Origin: Leisingera caerulea DSM 24564 | GTDB taxonomy: Bacteria > Pseudomonadota > Alphaproteobacteria > Rhodobacterales > Rhodobacteraceae | Length of the DNA: 64,000 bases | Direction: 5' to 3' | Assembly (NCBI RefSeq): GCF_000473325.1 | Contig: NZ_KI421513.1 | Location: 611,217 to 675,216 of the forward strand | In this document: positions 51,620 to 61,173 of the stretch, one piece after another | Numbering within the stretch: the stretch's first letter is position 1 | How the letters are laid out: each line of letters begins with the position of its first letter | The notes under the pieces: model-generated | Database searches by the model: none | What the model was told of the DNA's origin: nothing | The model's input: the letters and a program-made list of their open reading frames with translations, nothing else | Program-made: the position numbers and the translations under genes

Positions 51620-52849
51620 ATGCGCCGCGTCGTCGTCACCGGTCTGGGGATTGTCTCCTCCATCGGGAACAATGCCGAAGAAGTCACCGCCTCGCTGAAA
51701 GCCGGTAAATCCGGCATCGTTGCCAGCCCCGAAATGGCCGAGCACGGCTTCCGCAGCCAGGTGGCCGGCACGCTCAAGATTGATGTGGCTGAGCATGTGG
51801 ACAAGCGCACCCTGCGTTTCATGGGTCCGGGTGCGGCCTATGCCCATATCGCCATGAGCCAGGCGATTGCCGATGCAGGCCTCAGCGAAGATCACGTTGT
51901 GAACGAGCGCACCGGCCTGGTCGCGGGTTCCGGCGGCCCGTCCACCTCGGCCATGCTGGCGGCGCATCAGACGGTGCTGAAAACCGGCGCGACCAAGCGG
52001 ATCGGTCCGTTCGCGGTGCCGAAGTGCATGTCCTCGACGATCTCGGCCAACCTGGCGACCGCGTTCAAGATCAAGGGCATCAACTACTCGATCACCTCCG
52101 CCTGCTCGACCTCGCTGCATTGCATCGGCAACGCGGCTGAACAGATCATGATGGGCAAGCAGGACGTGATGTTTGCCGGCGGCGGCGAGGAGCTGGACTG
52201 GACGCTGAGCTGCCTGTTCGACGCGATGGGGGCAATGTCCTCCAAGAAGAACGATGAGCCGGAGAAGGCCTCCCGCGCCTTCGATCAGGACCGCGACGGT
52301 TTCGTGATCTCCGGCGGCGGCGGCATTGTTGTGCTGGAAGAGCTGGAACACGCCAAGGCCCGTGGCGCCAAGATCTATGCCGAGGTGACCGGCTTTGCCG
52401 CCACCTCCGATGGCCACGACATGGTGGCGCCCTCCGGTGAGGGCGGCGAGCGGGCAATGCGGCTGGCGCTGGCGACCCTGCCCGAAGGCCGCAAGGTCGG
52501 CTACATCAACGCGCATGGCACCTCGACCCCGGTGGGCGATGTCGGCGAGGTTGAAGCCGCTCGCCGGGTGTTCGGCGAAGGCAGCGTGCCGCCGATTTCT
52601 TCGACCAAGTCGATGACCGGCCACGCCCAGGGCGCTGCCGGCGCGCTGGAGGCGATCTTTTGCCTGCTGATGCTGGACAATGATTTCATTACCCCGTCGA
52701 TCAATGTCGACACACTCGCCGACGGCATCCAGCCAGGTGAGATTGCCACCAGCCTGGTGGAAAATGCCGGCCTCGACTCGGTGATGACCAACAGCTTCGG
52801 CTTTGGCGGCACCAATGGTTCGATGGTTCTGAGCAAGTACAAGGGATAA
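51620..52849 (+). CDS. fabB: Beta-ketoacyl-ACP synthase I
   Basis: 409 residues. Catalytic triad: Cys in ITSACSTSLHCIG (about 163), His in INAHGTSTPVGDVGE (about 298) and His in STKSMTGHAQGAAGALEA (about 333). The FabB type is favoured by the neighbouring fabA. It elongates cis-3-decenoyl-ACP and other acyl-ACPs. It follows fabA by 45 bases and fabI begins immediately after its stop. Confidence 0.97.
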   Translation: MRRVVVTGLGIVSSIGNNAEEVTASLKAGKSGIVASPEMAEHGFRSQVAGTLKIDVAEHVDKRTLRFMGPGAAYAHIAMSQAIADAGLSEDHVVNERTGLVAGSGGPSTSAMLAAHQTVLKTGATKRIGPFAVPKCMSSTISANLATAFKIKGINYSITSACSTSLHCIGNAAEQIMMGKQDVMFAGGGEELDWTLSCLFDAMGAMSSKKNDEPEKASRAFDQDRDGFVISGGGGIVVLEELEHAKARGAKIYAEVTGFAATSDGHDMVAPSGEGGERAMRLALATLPEGRKVGYINAHGTSTPVGDVGEVEAARRVFGEGSVPPISSTKSMTGHAQGAAGALEAIFCLLMLDNDFITPSINVDTLADGIQPGEIATSLVENAGLDSVMTNSFGFGGTNGSMVLSKYKG

Positions 52850-53647
52850 ATGGCGATGACGGGACTTCTGACCGGCAAGCGAGGCCTGATCATGGGCGTT
52901 GCGAATGACCGCTCCATCGCCTGGGGCATTGCCAAGGCCATGGCGGACGCCGGGGCCGAACTGGCTTTTACCTATCAAGGCGAGGCCTTCGGCAAGCGGC
53001 TGGAGCCGCTGGCCCAGAGCGTCGGCTCGGATTTCATGGTCGACGTGGATGTGACGGACGATGCCTCGCTGGACACAGCGTTCGAGCAGCTGGCCGCGCG
53101 CTGGCCCACGATTGATTTCGTGGTGCACGCCATCGCCTATTCCGACAAGTCGGAGCTGACCGGGCGGTTCCTGAACACCACCCGCGCAAACTTCAAGAAC
53201 TCGATGGATATTTCCGCCTATTCCTTCATCGAGGTGGCGCGGCGCGCCTACCCGCTGATGAAGGACAATGGCGGCACCCTCTTGACGCTGACCTATCAGG
53301 GGTCGAACCGGGTTGTGCCGAACTACAACGTGATGGGCGTGGCCAAGGCGGCGCTGGAGTCGGCGACCCGCTATTTGGCCAACGATCTGGGCCCGGAAGG
53401 CATCCGGGTGAACGCGATCTCGCCCGGGCCGATGAAGACCCTGGCAGGTGCCGCCATCGGCGGTGCGCGCAAGACCTTCAAGCACACCGCCCAGAACGCG
53501 CCGCTGCGCGACAACGCGACGCTGGAGGCGGTGGGCGGCACTGCGGTCTACCTGGCCTCGGACGCAGGCGCCTGCACCACGGGCGAGGTCATCCGGGTGG
53601 ACGGCGGGTTCCACGTGCTGGGAATGCCGCAGCAGGATCACCTGTAG
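52850..53647 (+). CDS. fabI: Enoyl-[acyl-carrier-protein] reductase (NADH)
   Basis: 265 residues. SDR family: GKRGLIMGVANDRSIAWGIA (cofactor site), AIAYSDKSELTGRF, the YxxxK-type catalytic region YNVMGVAKAALE, and DGGFHVLGM at the C-terminus. It reduces trans-2-enoyl-ACP, the last step of each elongation cycle. The ATG directly follows the fabB TAA, with AAGGGA inside the end of fabB. A terminator follows. Confidence 0.97.
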   Translation: MAMTGLLTGKRGLIMGVANDRSIAWGIAKAMADAGAELAFTYQGEAFGKRLEPLAQSVGSDFMVDVDVTDDASLDTAFEQLAARWPTIDFVVHAIAYSDKSELTGRFLNTTRANFKNSMDISAYSFIEVARRAYPLMKDNGGTLLTLTYQGSNRVVPNYNVMGVAKAALESATRYLANDLGPEGIRVNAISPGPMKTLAGAAIGGARKTFKHTAQNAPLRDNATLEAVGGTAVYLASDAGACTTGEVIRVDGGFHVLGMPQQDHL

Positions 53648-53675
53648 CCGCCTCCCCCAAGGCTCTCCGTTCATC

Positions 53676-53702
53676 AAAAAGGCGCCCCACGGGCGCCTTT
53701 TT
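53676..53702. terminator. Bidirectional terminator after fabI
   Basis: AAAAAGGCGCCC (53676-53687) pairs perfectly with GGGCGCCTTTTT (53691-53702) around CAC. Confidence 0.92.
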
Positions 53703-53880
53703 CTGTTTCTTCTCTAAGCTTCACTCGGCCCGCGGCAGTCTGCATCCGGCCTGCGGCGCGCTCCCGCCCGTCGCCGGGCTTCGGGCGAAGCCCGCTCCCG
53801 TTGCGCGTGGCAAGCGTCTTCCGGCGCAGCCGGTGGACCTGCGGGCGCGGGAGCACCTCCCCTGCCCCGCAGGCGCGACA

Positions 53881-54309
53881 TCAGTTGATAGACACCAGCT
53901 CGATGTCGAAAACCAGATCCTTGCCTGCCAGGAAATGGTTGGCATCCAGCGTCACGGTCTCTTCGGTCACTTCGACCACGGTAACAGGCAGCACATGGCC
54001 CTCGGGGCTTTGCATTTGCAGCTGTGTGCCCAGGTCCAGCGGGATATCGGCGGGAATGCCTTCGCGCGGGATTTGCTGGCGCGCTTCGGGATTGATCGGG
54101 CCGTAGCCATCGGCACAGTCGATTTCCAGCGTCTTCTTCTCGCCGGCTTCCATGCCCTCCAGACCGGCATCCATGCCGGCAATCACCTGGCCTGCGCCGA
54201 CGGTGAATTCCAGCGGGTCACGCCCTTCGGAACTGTCGAAAACGGTGCCATCCGTCAGCTTGCCTGTGTAGTGGATGCGCACGGTGTCGCCGTTCTTTAC
54301 CCCGGTCAT
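53881..54309 (-). CDS. FKBP-type peptidyl-prolyl cis-trans isomerase (SlyD-like)
   Basis: 142 residues. [21 protein letters not shown] at the N-terminus (first 20 residues of the FKBP core) and [21 protein letters not shown] match FKBP. The inserted segment about 65-120 ([11 protein letters not shown] ... [28 protein letters not shown], in parts) is the IF chaperone domain of SlyD-like proteins. Cytoplasmic folding helper. GGAGG precedes the ATG. No metal-binding His-rich tail. Confidence 0.93.
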   Translation of the reverse strand: MTGVKNGDTVRIHYTGKLTDGTVFDSSEGRDPLEFTVGAGQVIAGMDAGLEGMEAGEKKTLEIDCADGYGPINPEARQQIPREGIPADIPLDLGTQLQMQSPEGHVLPVTVVEVTEETVTLDANHFLAGKDLVFDIELVSIN

Positions 54310-54446
54310 GAGACCTCCAATCGGTTGCGGGTTGATAAAGGGGCGCAGCCTAGCGCCCGCAGACGCGATGTAAACCCGTATGGGGGTAATTTCCGGCTTT
54401 GCCACCCCGCCGCCTTCGTGCAACTCTCGCCGCAACGGAGGGAGCC

Positions 54447-55133
54447 ATGCCGATCACCACCTGTATCTTCGACGCCTACGGAACCCTGTTCGATGTGGCA
54501 GCCGCCGCCCGCCAGGCCGCCGGCGAGCCGCAGTTTCCGCACTTGCAGGACAACTGGGCGGAGCTGGCCGGCCACTGGCGGCTGAAACAGCTGCAATACA
54601 CTTGGCTGCGCGCCATCACCGGGGCCCATGCGGATTTCTGGGATGTGACCCAGGACGGGCTCGATTGGGCGATGGAAGCCGCCGGGCTGGACGGGGACTC
54701 CGCCCTGCGCCAGCGCCTGCTGGATCTTTACTGGGAACTGCAGGCCTACCCGGAGGTGCCCGCAATGCTGAAGGCGCTGAAAGACGCCGGGATGAACACC
54801 GCAATCCTGTCGAACGGCTCGCCTGCGATGCTGGACGGGGCGGTACAGTCGGCGGGGCTGGCAGACGTGCTGGATGATGTGCTGTCGGTGGAAAGCGCCG
54901 GCATCTTCAAACCTGACAGCCGGGTGTACGATCTGGTCGGCAAGCGTTTCGGGTGCGCCAAGGACGAAGTGCTGTTTGTCTCCTCCAACGGCTGGGATGC
55001 GGCGGGAGCTGCGGGCTACGGCTTTGTCACCGCCTGGGTGAACCGGGCGGGCGAGCCGGTGGACCGGCTGCCCTGGAAGCCCGCGCACATCCTGCCGGAC
55101 CTGACCGCCATTCCAGACCTTGCCCGGAGCTAG
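54447..55133 (+). CDS. Haloacid dehalogenase type II
   Basis: 228 residues. HAD fold: nucleophile Asp in [11 protein letters not shown] (about D9), [11 protein letters not shown] (Ser/Asn), KPDSRVYDL (Lys) and [17 protein letters not shown]. This is the L-2-haloacid dehalogenase signature (SSNGWDxxGA). It converts L-2-haloacids to D-2-hydroxyacids with release of halide, which suits a marine organism exposed to halogenated acids. GGAGGGAG precedes the ATG. Followed by an alpha/beta hydrolase nine bases on. Confidence 0.93.
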   Translation: MPITTCIFDAYGTLFDVAAAARQAAGEPQFPHLQDNWAELAGHWRLKQLQYTWLRAITGAHADFWDVTQDGLDWAMEAAGLDGDSALRQRLLDLYWELQAYPEVPAMLKALKDAGMNTAILSNGSPAMLDGAVQSAGLADVLDDVLSVESAGIFKPDSRVYDLVGKRFGCAKDEVLFVSSNGWDAAGAAGYGFVTAWVNRAGEPVDRLPWKPAHILPDLTAIPDLARS

Positions 55134-55141
55134 GCGGACCC

Positions 55142-55972
55142 ATGGCGTTCTTTGAAACCTCTGACGGGCTGCGGCTCTATTACACGGACAGCGGCGCGGG
55201 CTTGCCGCTCCTCTGCCTTGCGGGCCTCACCCGCGACAGCCGGGACTTCCGTTACTTCGCATCTCATGCCGGGCCGTACCGGATGATCACCCTCGACGCG
55301 CGCGGCCGGGGGCAGTCGGCGCACGATCCCGATTTCATGAACTACAACGTGCTGCGCGAAGCGCAGGATGTGGTGGAGCTGCTGGATCATCTGAAACTGC
55401 AGCGCGCGGCGGTGCTTGGCACCTCGCGCGGCGGGCTGGTGGCGATGACGCTGGCGGCAATGGCCAAGGACCGGCTGGCGGCGGTGATCCTGAATGATGT
55501 GGGCCCGGAAATTCCACCGGGCGGCATTGCCCGCATCATGGAATACGTCGGCCGCCGCCCGGCCGCCAAAACCCACGCGCAGGCCGCTCAAGCGCTGGCG
55601 GCGCTGATGGCGCCGGCCTTCCCGGACGTGCCCGCGGCGCGCTGGCGGGAGGAAGCGGAGGCGTTCTACAACCAGGGCCCGGAGGGGCTTAGCCTGCGCT
55701 ATGACCCGCGGTTGCGGGATGCGCTGCTGGCGCAGGCCGAGGCAGGCCCGGCCCCGGATCTGTGGCCGCTGTTCCTGGCGCTGGAGGGGCTGCCCTGCGG
55801 CGTGATCCGCGGCGCGAACTCGGACATTCTGAGCGCTGATACTTTCACCGAGATGCAGCACCGCCTGCCGGGCCTGCGCGCTGCTGAAATTGCCGACCGC
55901 GGCCATGTGCCCTTTTTGGACGAGCCCGAAGCGCTTGCTCTCATCCATTCAGTTCTGGACCACGTCAAATGA
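55142..55972 (+). CDS. Alpha/beta-fold hydrolase
   Basis: 276 residues. Nucleophile elbow LGTSRGGLVAM (Ser about 95), oxyanion region LCLAGLTRDSRDFRYFA, DARGRGQS and the late His in DRGHVPFLDEP. The closest families are haloalkane dehalogenase-like and C-C bond hydrolases; the exact substrate is unknown. Its stop overlaps the start of the next gene (ATGA), and it follows the haloacid dehalogenase by eight bases, so these three genes form one unit. Confidence 0.92.
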   Translation: MAFFETSDGLRLYYTDSGAGLPLLCLAGLTRDSRDFRYFASHAGPYRMITLDARGRGQSAHDPDFMNYNVLREAQDVVELLDHLKLQRAAVLGTSRGGLVAMTLAAMAKDRLAAVILNDVGPEIPPGGIARIMEYVGRRPAAKTHAQAAQALAALMAPAFPDVPAARWREEAEAFYNQGPEGLSLRYDPRLRDALLAQAEAGPAPDLWPLFLALEGLPCGVIRGANSDILSADTFTEMQHRLPGLRAAEIADRGHVPFLDEPEALALIHSVLDHVK

Positions 55973-56946
55973 CCTCAATTGCCATGATCGACGCCGCGGC
56001 GGAGCGGCTGAAGGGCCATGCCCGCGTCACACCTCTGCTGTCTTCGCCGTTTCTGGACGAGGTCGCCGGCCGCCGCGTGCTGGTGAAGGCGGAATGCCTG
56101 CAGCACACCGGATCGTTTAAGTTCCGCGGCGGCTGGTCGGCGGTTTCGGCCTTGCCGGAAGAGACGCGCAAGCGCGGCGTCATCGCCTATTCCAGCGGCA
56201 ACCATGCGCAGGGTGTGGCAGCGGCGGCCAAGGCGCATGGGGTGCCTGCGGTGATCGTGATGCCCGCCGATGCGCCCCGGCTGAAGATCCAGAACACCCG
56301 CGATCTGGGCGCCGAGGTGGTGCTCTATGACCGCGCGGGCGGTGAGAGCCGCGAGGCGGTGGGCGCGCAATACGCGGAAGCGCGCGGGCTGACCCTGATC
56401 AAACCCTATGATGAGCCGCAGGTGATCGCGGGCCAGGGCACCACGGGGCTGGAGATCGCGGAACAAGCCGCCGCCGAAGGCGTCACCAAAGCGGATGTGC
56501 TGGTCAATTGCGGCGGCGGCGGGCTGTCTTCGGGCATTGCGCTGGCGCTGGAGGCGCGCGCGCCGGGCCTGCGGGTGCGGACGGTGGAGCCGGAAGGCTT
56601 TGACGACGTGGCCCGCTCGCTGGCGGCAGGCGAAATCTGCCGGAACCCCAGCCAGTCCGGCTCGATCTGCGACGCGATCCTGACACCGCAGCCGGGGGAA
56701 ATCACCTTTCCCATTCTCAGCCGGTTGTGCGGGCCGGGGCTGGTGATCAGCGAGGAGGAGGCGATGCGGGCAATGGCGCTGGCCTTCCTGCGGCTGAAAA
56801 TCGTGCTGGAACCCGGCGGCGCGGCATCACTGGCCGCCGCGCTGTTCCACCCTGACCGGATCACCGGCGCCGCGGTGATCGCGGTTGCCACCGGCGGCAA
56901 TGTGGATGCAGAGCTGTTCCGGGAGGCGCTCTCGCGCTATGCTTGA
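55969..56946 (+). CDS. Threonine/serine dehydratase-like PLP enzyme
   Basis: 325 residues; fold-type II PLP enzyme. PLP lysine in HTGSFKFRGG (K51), the phosphate loop NCGGGGLSSGIALAL (about 181-195). Too short for biosynthetic threonine deaminase (no regulatory ACT-like domain), so a catabolic threonine/serine dehydratase or serine racemase type is likely; 3-hydroxyaspartate dehydratase is another option. Overlaps the hydrolase by four bases. Confidence 0.92.
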   Translation: MTSIAMIDAAAERLKGHARVTPLLSSPFLDEVAGRRVLVKAECLQHTGSFKFRGGWSAVSALPEETRKRGVIAYSSGNHAQGVAAAAKAHGVPAVIVMPADAPRLKIQNTRDLGAEVVLYDRAGGESREAVGAQYAEARGLTLIKPYDEPQVIAGQGTTGLEIAEQAAAEGVTKADVLVNCGGGGLSSGIALALEARAPGLRVRTVEPEGFDDVARSLAAGEICRNPSQSGSICDAILTPQPGEITFPILSRLCGPGLVISEEEAMRAMALAFLRLKIVLEPGGAASLAAALFHPDRITGAAVIAVATGGNVDAELFREALSRYA

Positions 56947-56990
56947 CCCCTGGCCGCGCGTTTCATGGCGCGGCAGTCAGGGGGGCATTT

Positions 56991-58187
56991 ATGACACGCT
57001 TCACCATCGCCTCGTTCAACGTCAAGAATCTGATCGGACCGGAGCGGGAATACTACCGCTTCCAAAGCTATACGCCGGAGGAATACGCCTGGAAGGCGGA
57101 TTGGATGGCCGACCAGCTCTTGACGCTGAACGCCGACATTGTTGGGTTTCAGGAGATCTTTGACGAAGCGCCGCTGCGCCAGGTGATCGCCGAGACCGAC
57201 CGGCGCGGGGCGGAAGCCAACGCCGCCAGCATCCCCGATCCCTCCAAACGCTATCACCGCAAGGCAGTTTTTCAGAAGCTGGCCTATAGCTCTTACGCAG
57301 AGGCGGAACTGGCCTTTGCCTCCAACCTGAACGACACCGGTGATCCAGGCGAGCGGCGGCCCGGGCTGGCGGTGCTGTCGCGGTTCGGCTTTGCGGACGA
57401 ACCGGAAGCGATCCAGGACCTGGACCAGCCGCTGGACATACCCATGGCCTGCCTGGGCGAGGAAGAGGACGCAGGCTTTTACACTCTGCGCCGGCTTTCG
57501 CGCCCGATCCTGAAGGTGCGGGTGCCGATTGGGGATCAGGTGGTCACTGTGTTCAACTGCCACCTGAAATCGAAACTTGGCGAATACATCAAGCCGCAGG
57601 GCGCGCCCTATCCGCCCGAAACGGTGCTGACCGCCTATGATGCGGCGGGCCGGGCGATGGGATCGCTGCGCGCGGCGCTCAGGCGGATGGGCGAGGCCTG
57701 GGTGCTGCGCCGCGCGGTGCTGGATGAGCTGGAACAGGGACGCCCGGTGGTGGTGCTGGGGGACTTCAACGACGGCGAGCACGCGGTCAGCAGCGAAATC
57801 ATCTCTGGCGAGGCACCGTTCAAGAACTACGCCTGGATGCTGCGCCATGACGCCAAGCACCCCGGCGACCGTTACAGCGAGGAGGAGGACGCCCTGATCC
57901 GCGAAGCCATCGACCGGGTGCGGCTGCGCTCCGCCGAGAAGATGTTCCTGAAGAAATCCCTGCGCGATGTCGTCTATACAACCGCCTTTGGCGGCGTGCA
58001 TGAGAGCGTCGACCAGATCTACATGTCGCGCCATTTCGATCCGGCCTGGCCCGGGGCGGTTGGAGAGATGCAGTACTACAGCGTTTTCAACGATCATCTG
58101 ACCGACGGCAGCCACCCGGAGGCGCCTTATAACAAGCTGGCCTCCGATCACGGGCAGATCATGGCCCACATGGTGCTGCGCGGCTGA
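56991..58187 (+). CDS. Endonuclease/exonuclease/phosphatase family protein
   Basis: 398 residues. EEP-fold: SFNVKNLIGPE (Asn), DIVGFQEIFDE (metal-binding Glu about 48), VFNCHLKSKLGEYIKPQG, VVLGDFNDGEHAVSS (Asp/Asn) and the C-terminal SDHGQIMAHM (Asp-His). Whether it cleaves DNA, phospholipids or phosphosugars is not clear. No signal peptide. It follows the dehydratase by 44 bases. Confidence 0.9.
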   Translation: MTRFTIASFNVKNLIGPEREYYRFQSYTPEEYAWKADWMADQLLTLNADIVGFQEIFDEAPLRQVIAETDRRGAEANAASIPDPSKRYHRKAVFQKLAYSSYAEAELAFASNLNDTGDPGERRPGLAVLSRFGFADEPEAIQDLDQPLDIPMACLGEEEDAGFYTLRRLSRPILKVRVPIGDQVVTVFNCHLKSKLGEYIKPQGAPYPPETVLTAYDAAGRAMGSLRAALRRMGEAWVLRRAVLDELEQGRPVVVLGDFNDGEHAVSSEIISGEAPFKNYAWMLRHDAKHPGDRYSEEEDALIREAIDRVRLRSAEKMFLKKSLRDVVYTTAFGGVHESVDQIYMSRHFDPAWPGAVGEMQYYSVFNDHLTDGSHPEAPYNKLASDHGQIMAHMVLRG

Positions 58188-58319
58188 GGCGCGCCGGAAA
58201 ATGCAATTTCTCCGGCCAATTTTCTTTCTCAAGAAAATTCCCCCGCCTGCGGCAGGCGGCTGGTTTACCTCTCGGCCCCGGCGCAGGTAGAGTGCGGCGG
58301 AACAGCAAAGAGGCGCTCC

Positions 58320-59111
58320 ATGCAGATTGCAGACCTGGGCGATGTCCAGCTTCATTATCGCATTGACGGGGACCCGGACGGCGCCCCCATCGTTTTTGCC
58401 AATTCTCTGGGGACCGATCTGAGGGTCTGGGACGCAGTGGTAGACCGGCTTCCCGAGGGCCTGCGCATCATCCGCTATGACAAGCGCGGGCACGGGCTGT
58501 CCTCCTGCCCGCCCGCGCCCTATTCGATGGGGGCGCTGGTGCGCGACGCGGAGCGGCTGCTGAATCATCTGCAGGTTCGGGACTGCATGTTCGTTGGGTT
58601 GTCGATCGGCGGCATGATCGCGCAAGGCTTGGCGGTGAAACGGCTGGATCAGATCCGGGCGCTGGTGCTGTCGAACACTGCCGCCAAGATCGGCACCGCG
58701 GAGATGTGGAAAGAGCGGGTGCAGACAGTGCAGCGCGACGGCATCGAAGCGCTGGCCGACGCGGTGATGGAGCGCTGGTTTGCCCGCGGCTTTCGCGCCA
58801 CGCCGGAACTGCAGCTGTGGCGCAACATGCTGGTGCAGCAATCCCGCGACGGCTATGCCGGCTGCTGTGCGGCGATTGCAGGCACCGATTTCTATACCCC
58901 CACCAGTGGCTTGCGGCTGCCCTGCCTGGGTATTGCGGGATCGGAGGACGGCTCCACCCCGCCCGATCTGGTGCGCGAGACGGTGGACCTGATCCCCGGC
59001 AGCCAGTTCCACCTGATCCGGCGCGCGGGCCATATTCCTTGCGTTGAGCAGCCTGACGAATATGCAGAGCGGCTGACCGCGTTTCTGAGGGAGACCGGGC
59101 ACATTGGCTGA
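58320..59111 (+). CDS. pcaD: 3-oxoadipate enol-lactonase
   Basis: 263 residues. Alpha/beta hydrolase with VFANSLGTDLRVWDAVVDRL, YDKRGHGLSS and nucleophile elbow VGLSIGGMIAQGLA (Ser about 95), the pattern of PcaD, which hydrolyses 3-oxoadipate enol-lactone in the protocatechuate branch of the beta-ketoadipate pathway. Late His in RRAGHIPCVEQP. It leads into two overlapping genes ending in pcaB, which supports the assignment. Confidence 0.92.
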   Translation: MQIADLGDVQLHYRIDGDPDGAPIVFANSLGTDLRVWDAVVDRLPEGLRIIRYDKRGHGLSSCPPAPYSMGALVRDAERLLNHLQVRDCMFVGLSIGGMIAQGLAVKRLDQIRALVLSNTAAKIGTAEMWKERVQTVQRDGIEALADAVMERWFARGFRATPELQLWRNMLVQQSRDGYAGCCAAIAGTDFYTPTSGLRLPCLGIAGSEDGSTPPDLVRETVDLIPGSQFHLIRRAGHIPCVEQPDEYAERLTAFLRETGHIG

Positions 59112-59814
59112 CATTCTTCTGGTTCACGGCTCCTGCCATGGTGCCTGGTGCTGGCGCGACGTTGTCCCTGCGCTGGAGACGCGCGGCCACACCGCCCGCA
59201 CCATCACCCTGCCCGGCCACGGCGATGGCCGCGATCCGGCAGAGGTCACATTGGCCGAAACCGCGGAAGCAGTGCTGGCAGCCTCAACGCCCGGCACTAT
59301 TGTGCTGGGCCATTCCTGGGCCGGGTTTCCCATTTCCGCCGCGGCAGAGGCCGGGCCTGATAAGATGCGCGGGCTGATCTACTTGTGCAGCTATATTCCG
59401 GTCAGCGGTATGTCCCTGATCGGCATGCGCAAGGCCGGGCCGCGGCAGACGCTGACCGGTGCCACCACCAAAAACGCGGCCGGCACCAGCTACAGCTTTG
59501 TGGCAGAGACCGCTCCGGAACTGTTCTATCACGACTGCCCGGCTGAGAGGGTGCGGTTCGCGCTGGAGAACCTCTGCCCGCAGCCGATCCCGCCGCAGGA
59601 TACGCCAATCTTCCTGGGCGACCGATTTGCGAGCATGCCCAAGGCCTATATCCGCTGCACAGAGGACCGGGTGATCCCGCCGGAATACCAGGCGCAGATG
59701 GCGGCGCAGCTGCCGCCGCAGCGGGTCTTTGACATGAACACTTCCCATTCGCCCTTTTTTGCAGACCCCGAAGGGCTTGCGGAGTTGATCGGGCACATCG
59801 CAAAGGAGGTCTGA
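59104..59814 (+). CDS. Alpha/beta hydrolase (methyl-esterase/hydroxynitrile-lyase-like)
   Basis: 236 residues from a TTG start at 59104 that overlaps the end of pcaD by eight bases. ILLVHGSCHGAWCWRDVVP, GHSWAGFPIS (Ser about 71) and NTSHSPFFADPEGLAELI match the plant-like esterase/hydroxynitrile lyase branch of alpha/beta hydrolases found in bacteria. It is wedged between pcaD and pcaB with overlaps on both sides; a role in entry of an aromatic ester into the pathway is inferred. Confidence 0.88.
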   Translation: MADILLVHGSCHGAWCWRDVVPALETRGHTARTITLPGHGDGRDPAEVTLAETAEAVLAASTPGTIVLGHSWAGFPISAAAEAGPDKMRGLIYLCSYIPVSGMSLIGMRKAGPRQTLTGATTKNAAGTSYSFVAETAPELFYHDCPAERVRFALENLCPQPIPPQDTPIFLGDRFASMPKAYIRCTEDRVIPPEYQAQMAAQLPPQRVFDMNTSHSPFFADPEGLAELIGHIAKEV

Positions 59815-61151
59815 TGGCAGGCTCGGTTTTTGACAGCCAGGTATATGGCGGGCTTTTCAGCAGCGGCGAGACCAGCCGCCTGTTTTCGGACAGTGCGGAG
59901 GTGCGTGCCATGCTGCTGGTCGAGGGCGCACTGGCCAAGGCGCAAGGCGAGGCAGGCGTGATCCCGCAGGAAAGCGCCGCAGCGATTGCCCGGGCGGTGG
60001 TGGAAATCGCCGTTGATCCCGGCGTGCTGAAACAGCCCACAGCGCAGAACGGCGTGCCGGTGCCGGGTCTGGTGGCCGCTTTCCGGGAGGAGATGAAGGC
60101 GCCGGAGCACGCGCAGTATGTGCATTGGGGCGCCACCTCGCAGGACATCATGGACAGCGCGCTGATGCTGCGGCTGCGTCAGGTGCTGGCGCTGGTGGAA
60201 GCAGACGTGAAAGCCGCTGCGGTATCGCTTGGCAGGCTGGCCAAAACCCATGCGGACCTGCCAATGGCCGCCCGCACCTACGGCCAGCATGCCACCCCCA
60301 CAAGTGTCGGGGCGGTGGCCGCGGGCTGGGGCACACCGCTTCTGAACCTGCTGGAAGAACTGCCCGCGCTGCGCCAGTCGTGCCTGCTGGTCTCCCTGTC
60401 GGGAGCCGCGGGAACGTCCGGCGCATTGGGCCCAAAGGCAGCGGAAGTGCGCGCCGCGATGGCCAAAGGGCTGGCACTGCAGGATCCCGGGTGCAGCTGG
60501 CACACCGACCGCACCCCCGTCCTGCGGATCGCGGACTGGCTGCAACGGGTGACGCTGGCCTTCGGCAAGATCGGCGGGGACTGCATTGCGCTGGCCCAAA
60601 GTGGCATTTCGGAGATTTCGCTGGGCGGTGCCGGTGCCTCCTCCACCATGCCGCAGAAACAGAACCCGGTGGCGCCTTCGGTGCTGGCGGCGCTGGCGCG
60701 GCAAGGCAGCGGATTGGTCTCTGTCCTGCAGGGCGCCTCATTGCAGCAGCACCAGCGCGACGGGGCGACCTGGTTCAGCGAATGGATGTGCCTGCCGCAG
60801 ATCGTTCTGGGTGCGGCCAGTGCTGCGAAAACGGGCAAGGAGCTGTGCGCCGGCCTGGCCCCCAACCCTGAGGCAATGGCCGCCGCGCTGGCGGGCGGGC
60901 TGGACATGATCCACGCCGAGGCGCTGAGCTTTGCCCTGACGGAGCAGATACCCCGGCCCGATGCACAGGCGGCGGTGAAGGCGCTGTGCCAGGAGGCGCA
61001 GGGCTCGCAAACGCCGCTGCGGGAACTTGTGGCACGTGATTACCCGGATCTGAACGCAGCGGCGTTGTTTGATCCGGCGCAGCAGATGGGCCGGGCACCG
61101 AGGGATGCCTTGCAGTTCGCCAAACGCGCTGAGGAGCTGGGCGACCAATAG
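59814..61151 (+). CDS. pcaB: 3-carboxy-cis,cis-muconate cycloisomerase
   Basis: 445 residues; fumarase/aspartase superfamily. Signature GGAGASSTMPQKQNP (about 269-283), YVHWGATSQDIMDSALML and MAARTYGQHATPTS fit PcaB, which cyclises 3-carboxy-cis,cis-muconate to gamma-carboxymuconolactone. The ATG shares one base with the stop of the hydrolase gene. pcaC (decarboxylase) and pcaGH are not in the window. Confidence 0.93.
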   Translation: MAGSVFDSQVYGGLFSSGETSRLFSDSAEVRAMLLVEGALAKAQGEAGVIPQESAAAIARAVVEIAVDPGVLKQPTAQNGVPVPGLVAAFREEMKAPEHAQYVHWGATSQDIMDSALMLRLRQVLALVEADVKAAAVSLGRLAKTHADLPMAARTYGQHATPTSVGAVAAGWGTPLLNLLEELPALRQSCLLVSLSGAAGTSGALGPKAAEVRAAMAKGLALQDPGCSWHTDRTPVLRIADWLQRVTLAFGKIGGDCIALAQSGISEISLGGAGASSTMPQKQNPVAPSVLAALARQGSGLVSVLQGASLQQHQRDGATWFSEWMCLPQIVLGAASAAKTGKELCAGLAPNPEAMAAALAGGLDMIHAEALSFALTEQIPRPDAQAAVKALCQEAQGSQTPLRELVARDYPDLNAAALFDPAQQMGRAPRDALQFAKRAEELGDQ

Positions 61152-61173
61152 AGCATCCTGGAGGGGAGAACGC

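Noticed and set aside
50951..53677. A 908-codon open frame opposite fabA-fabB-fabI
   Set aside because: Antisense to three certain genes, without a ribosome binding site or domain.
56937..59114. A 725-codon minus-strand frame opposite the EEP-family and pcaD genes
   Set aside because: Antisense shadow of well-supported genes.
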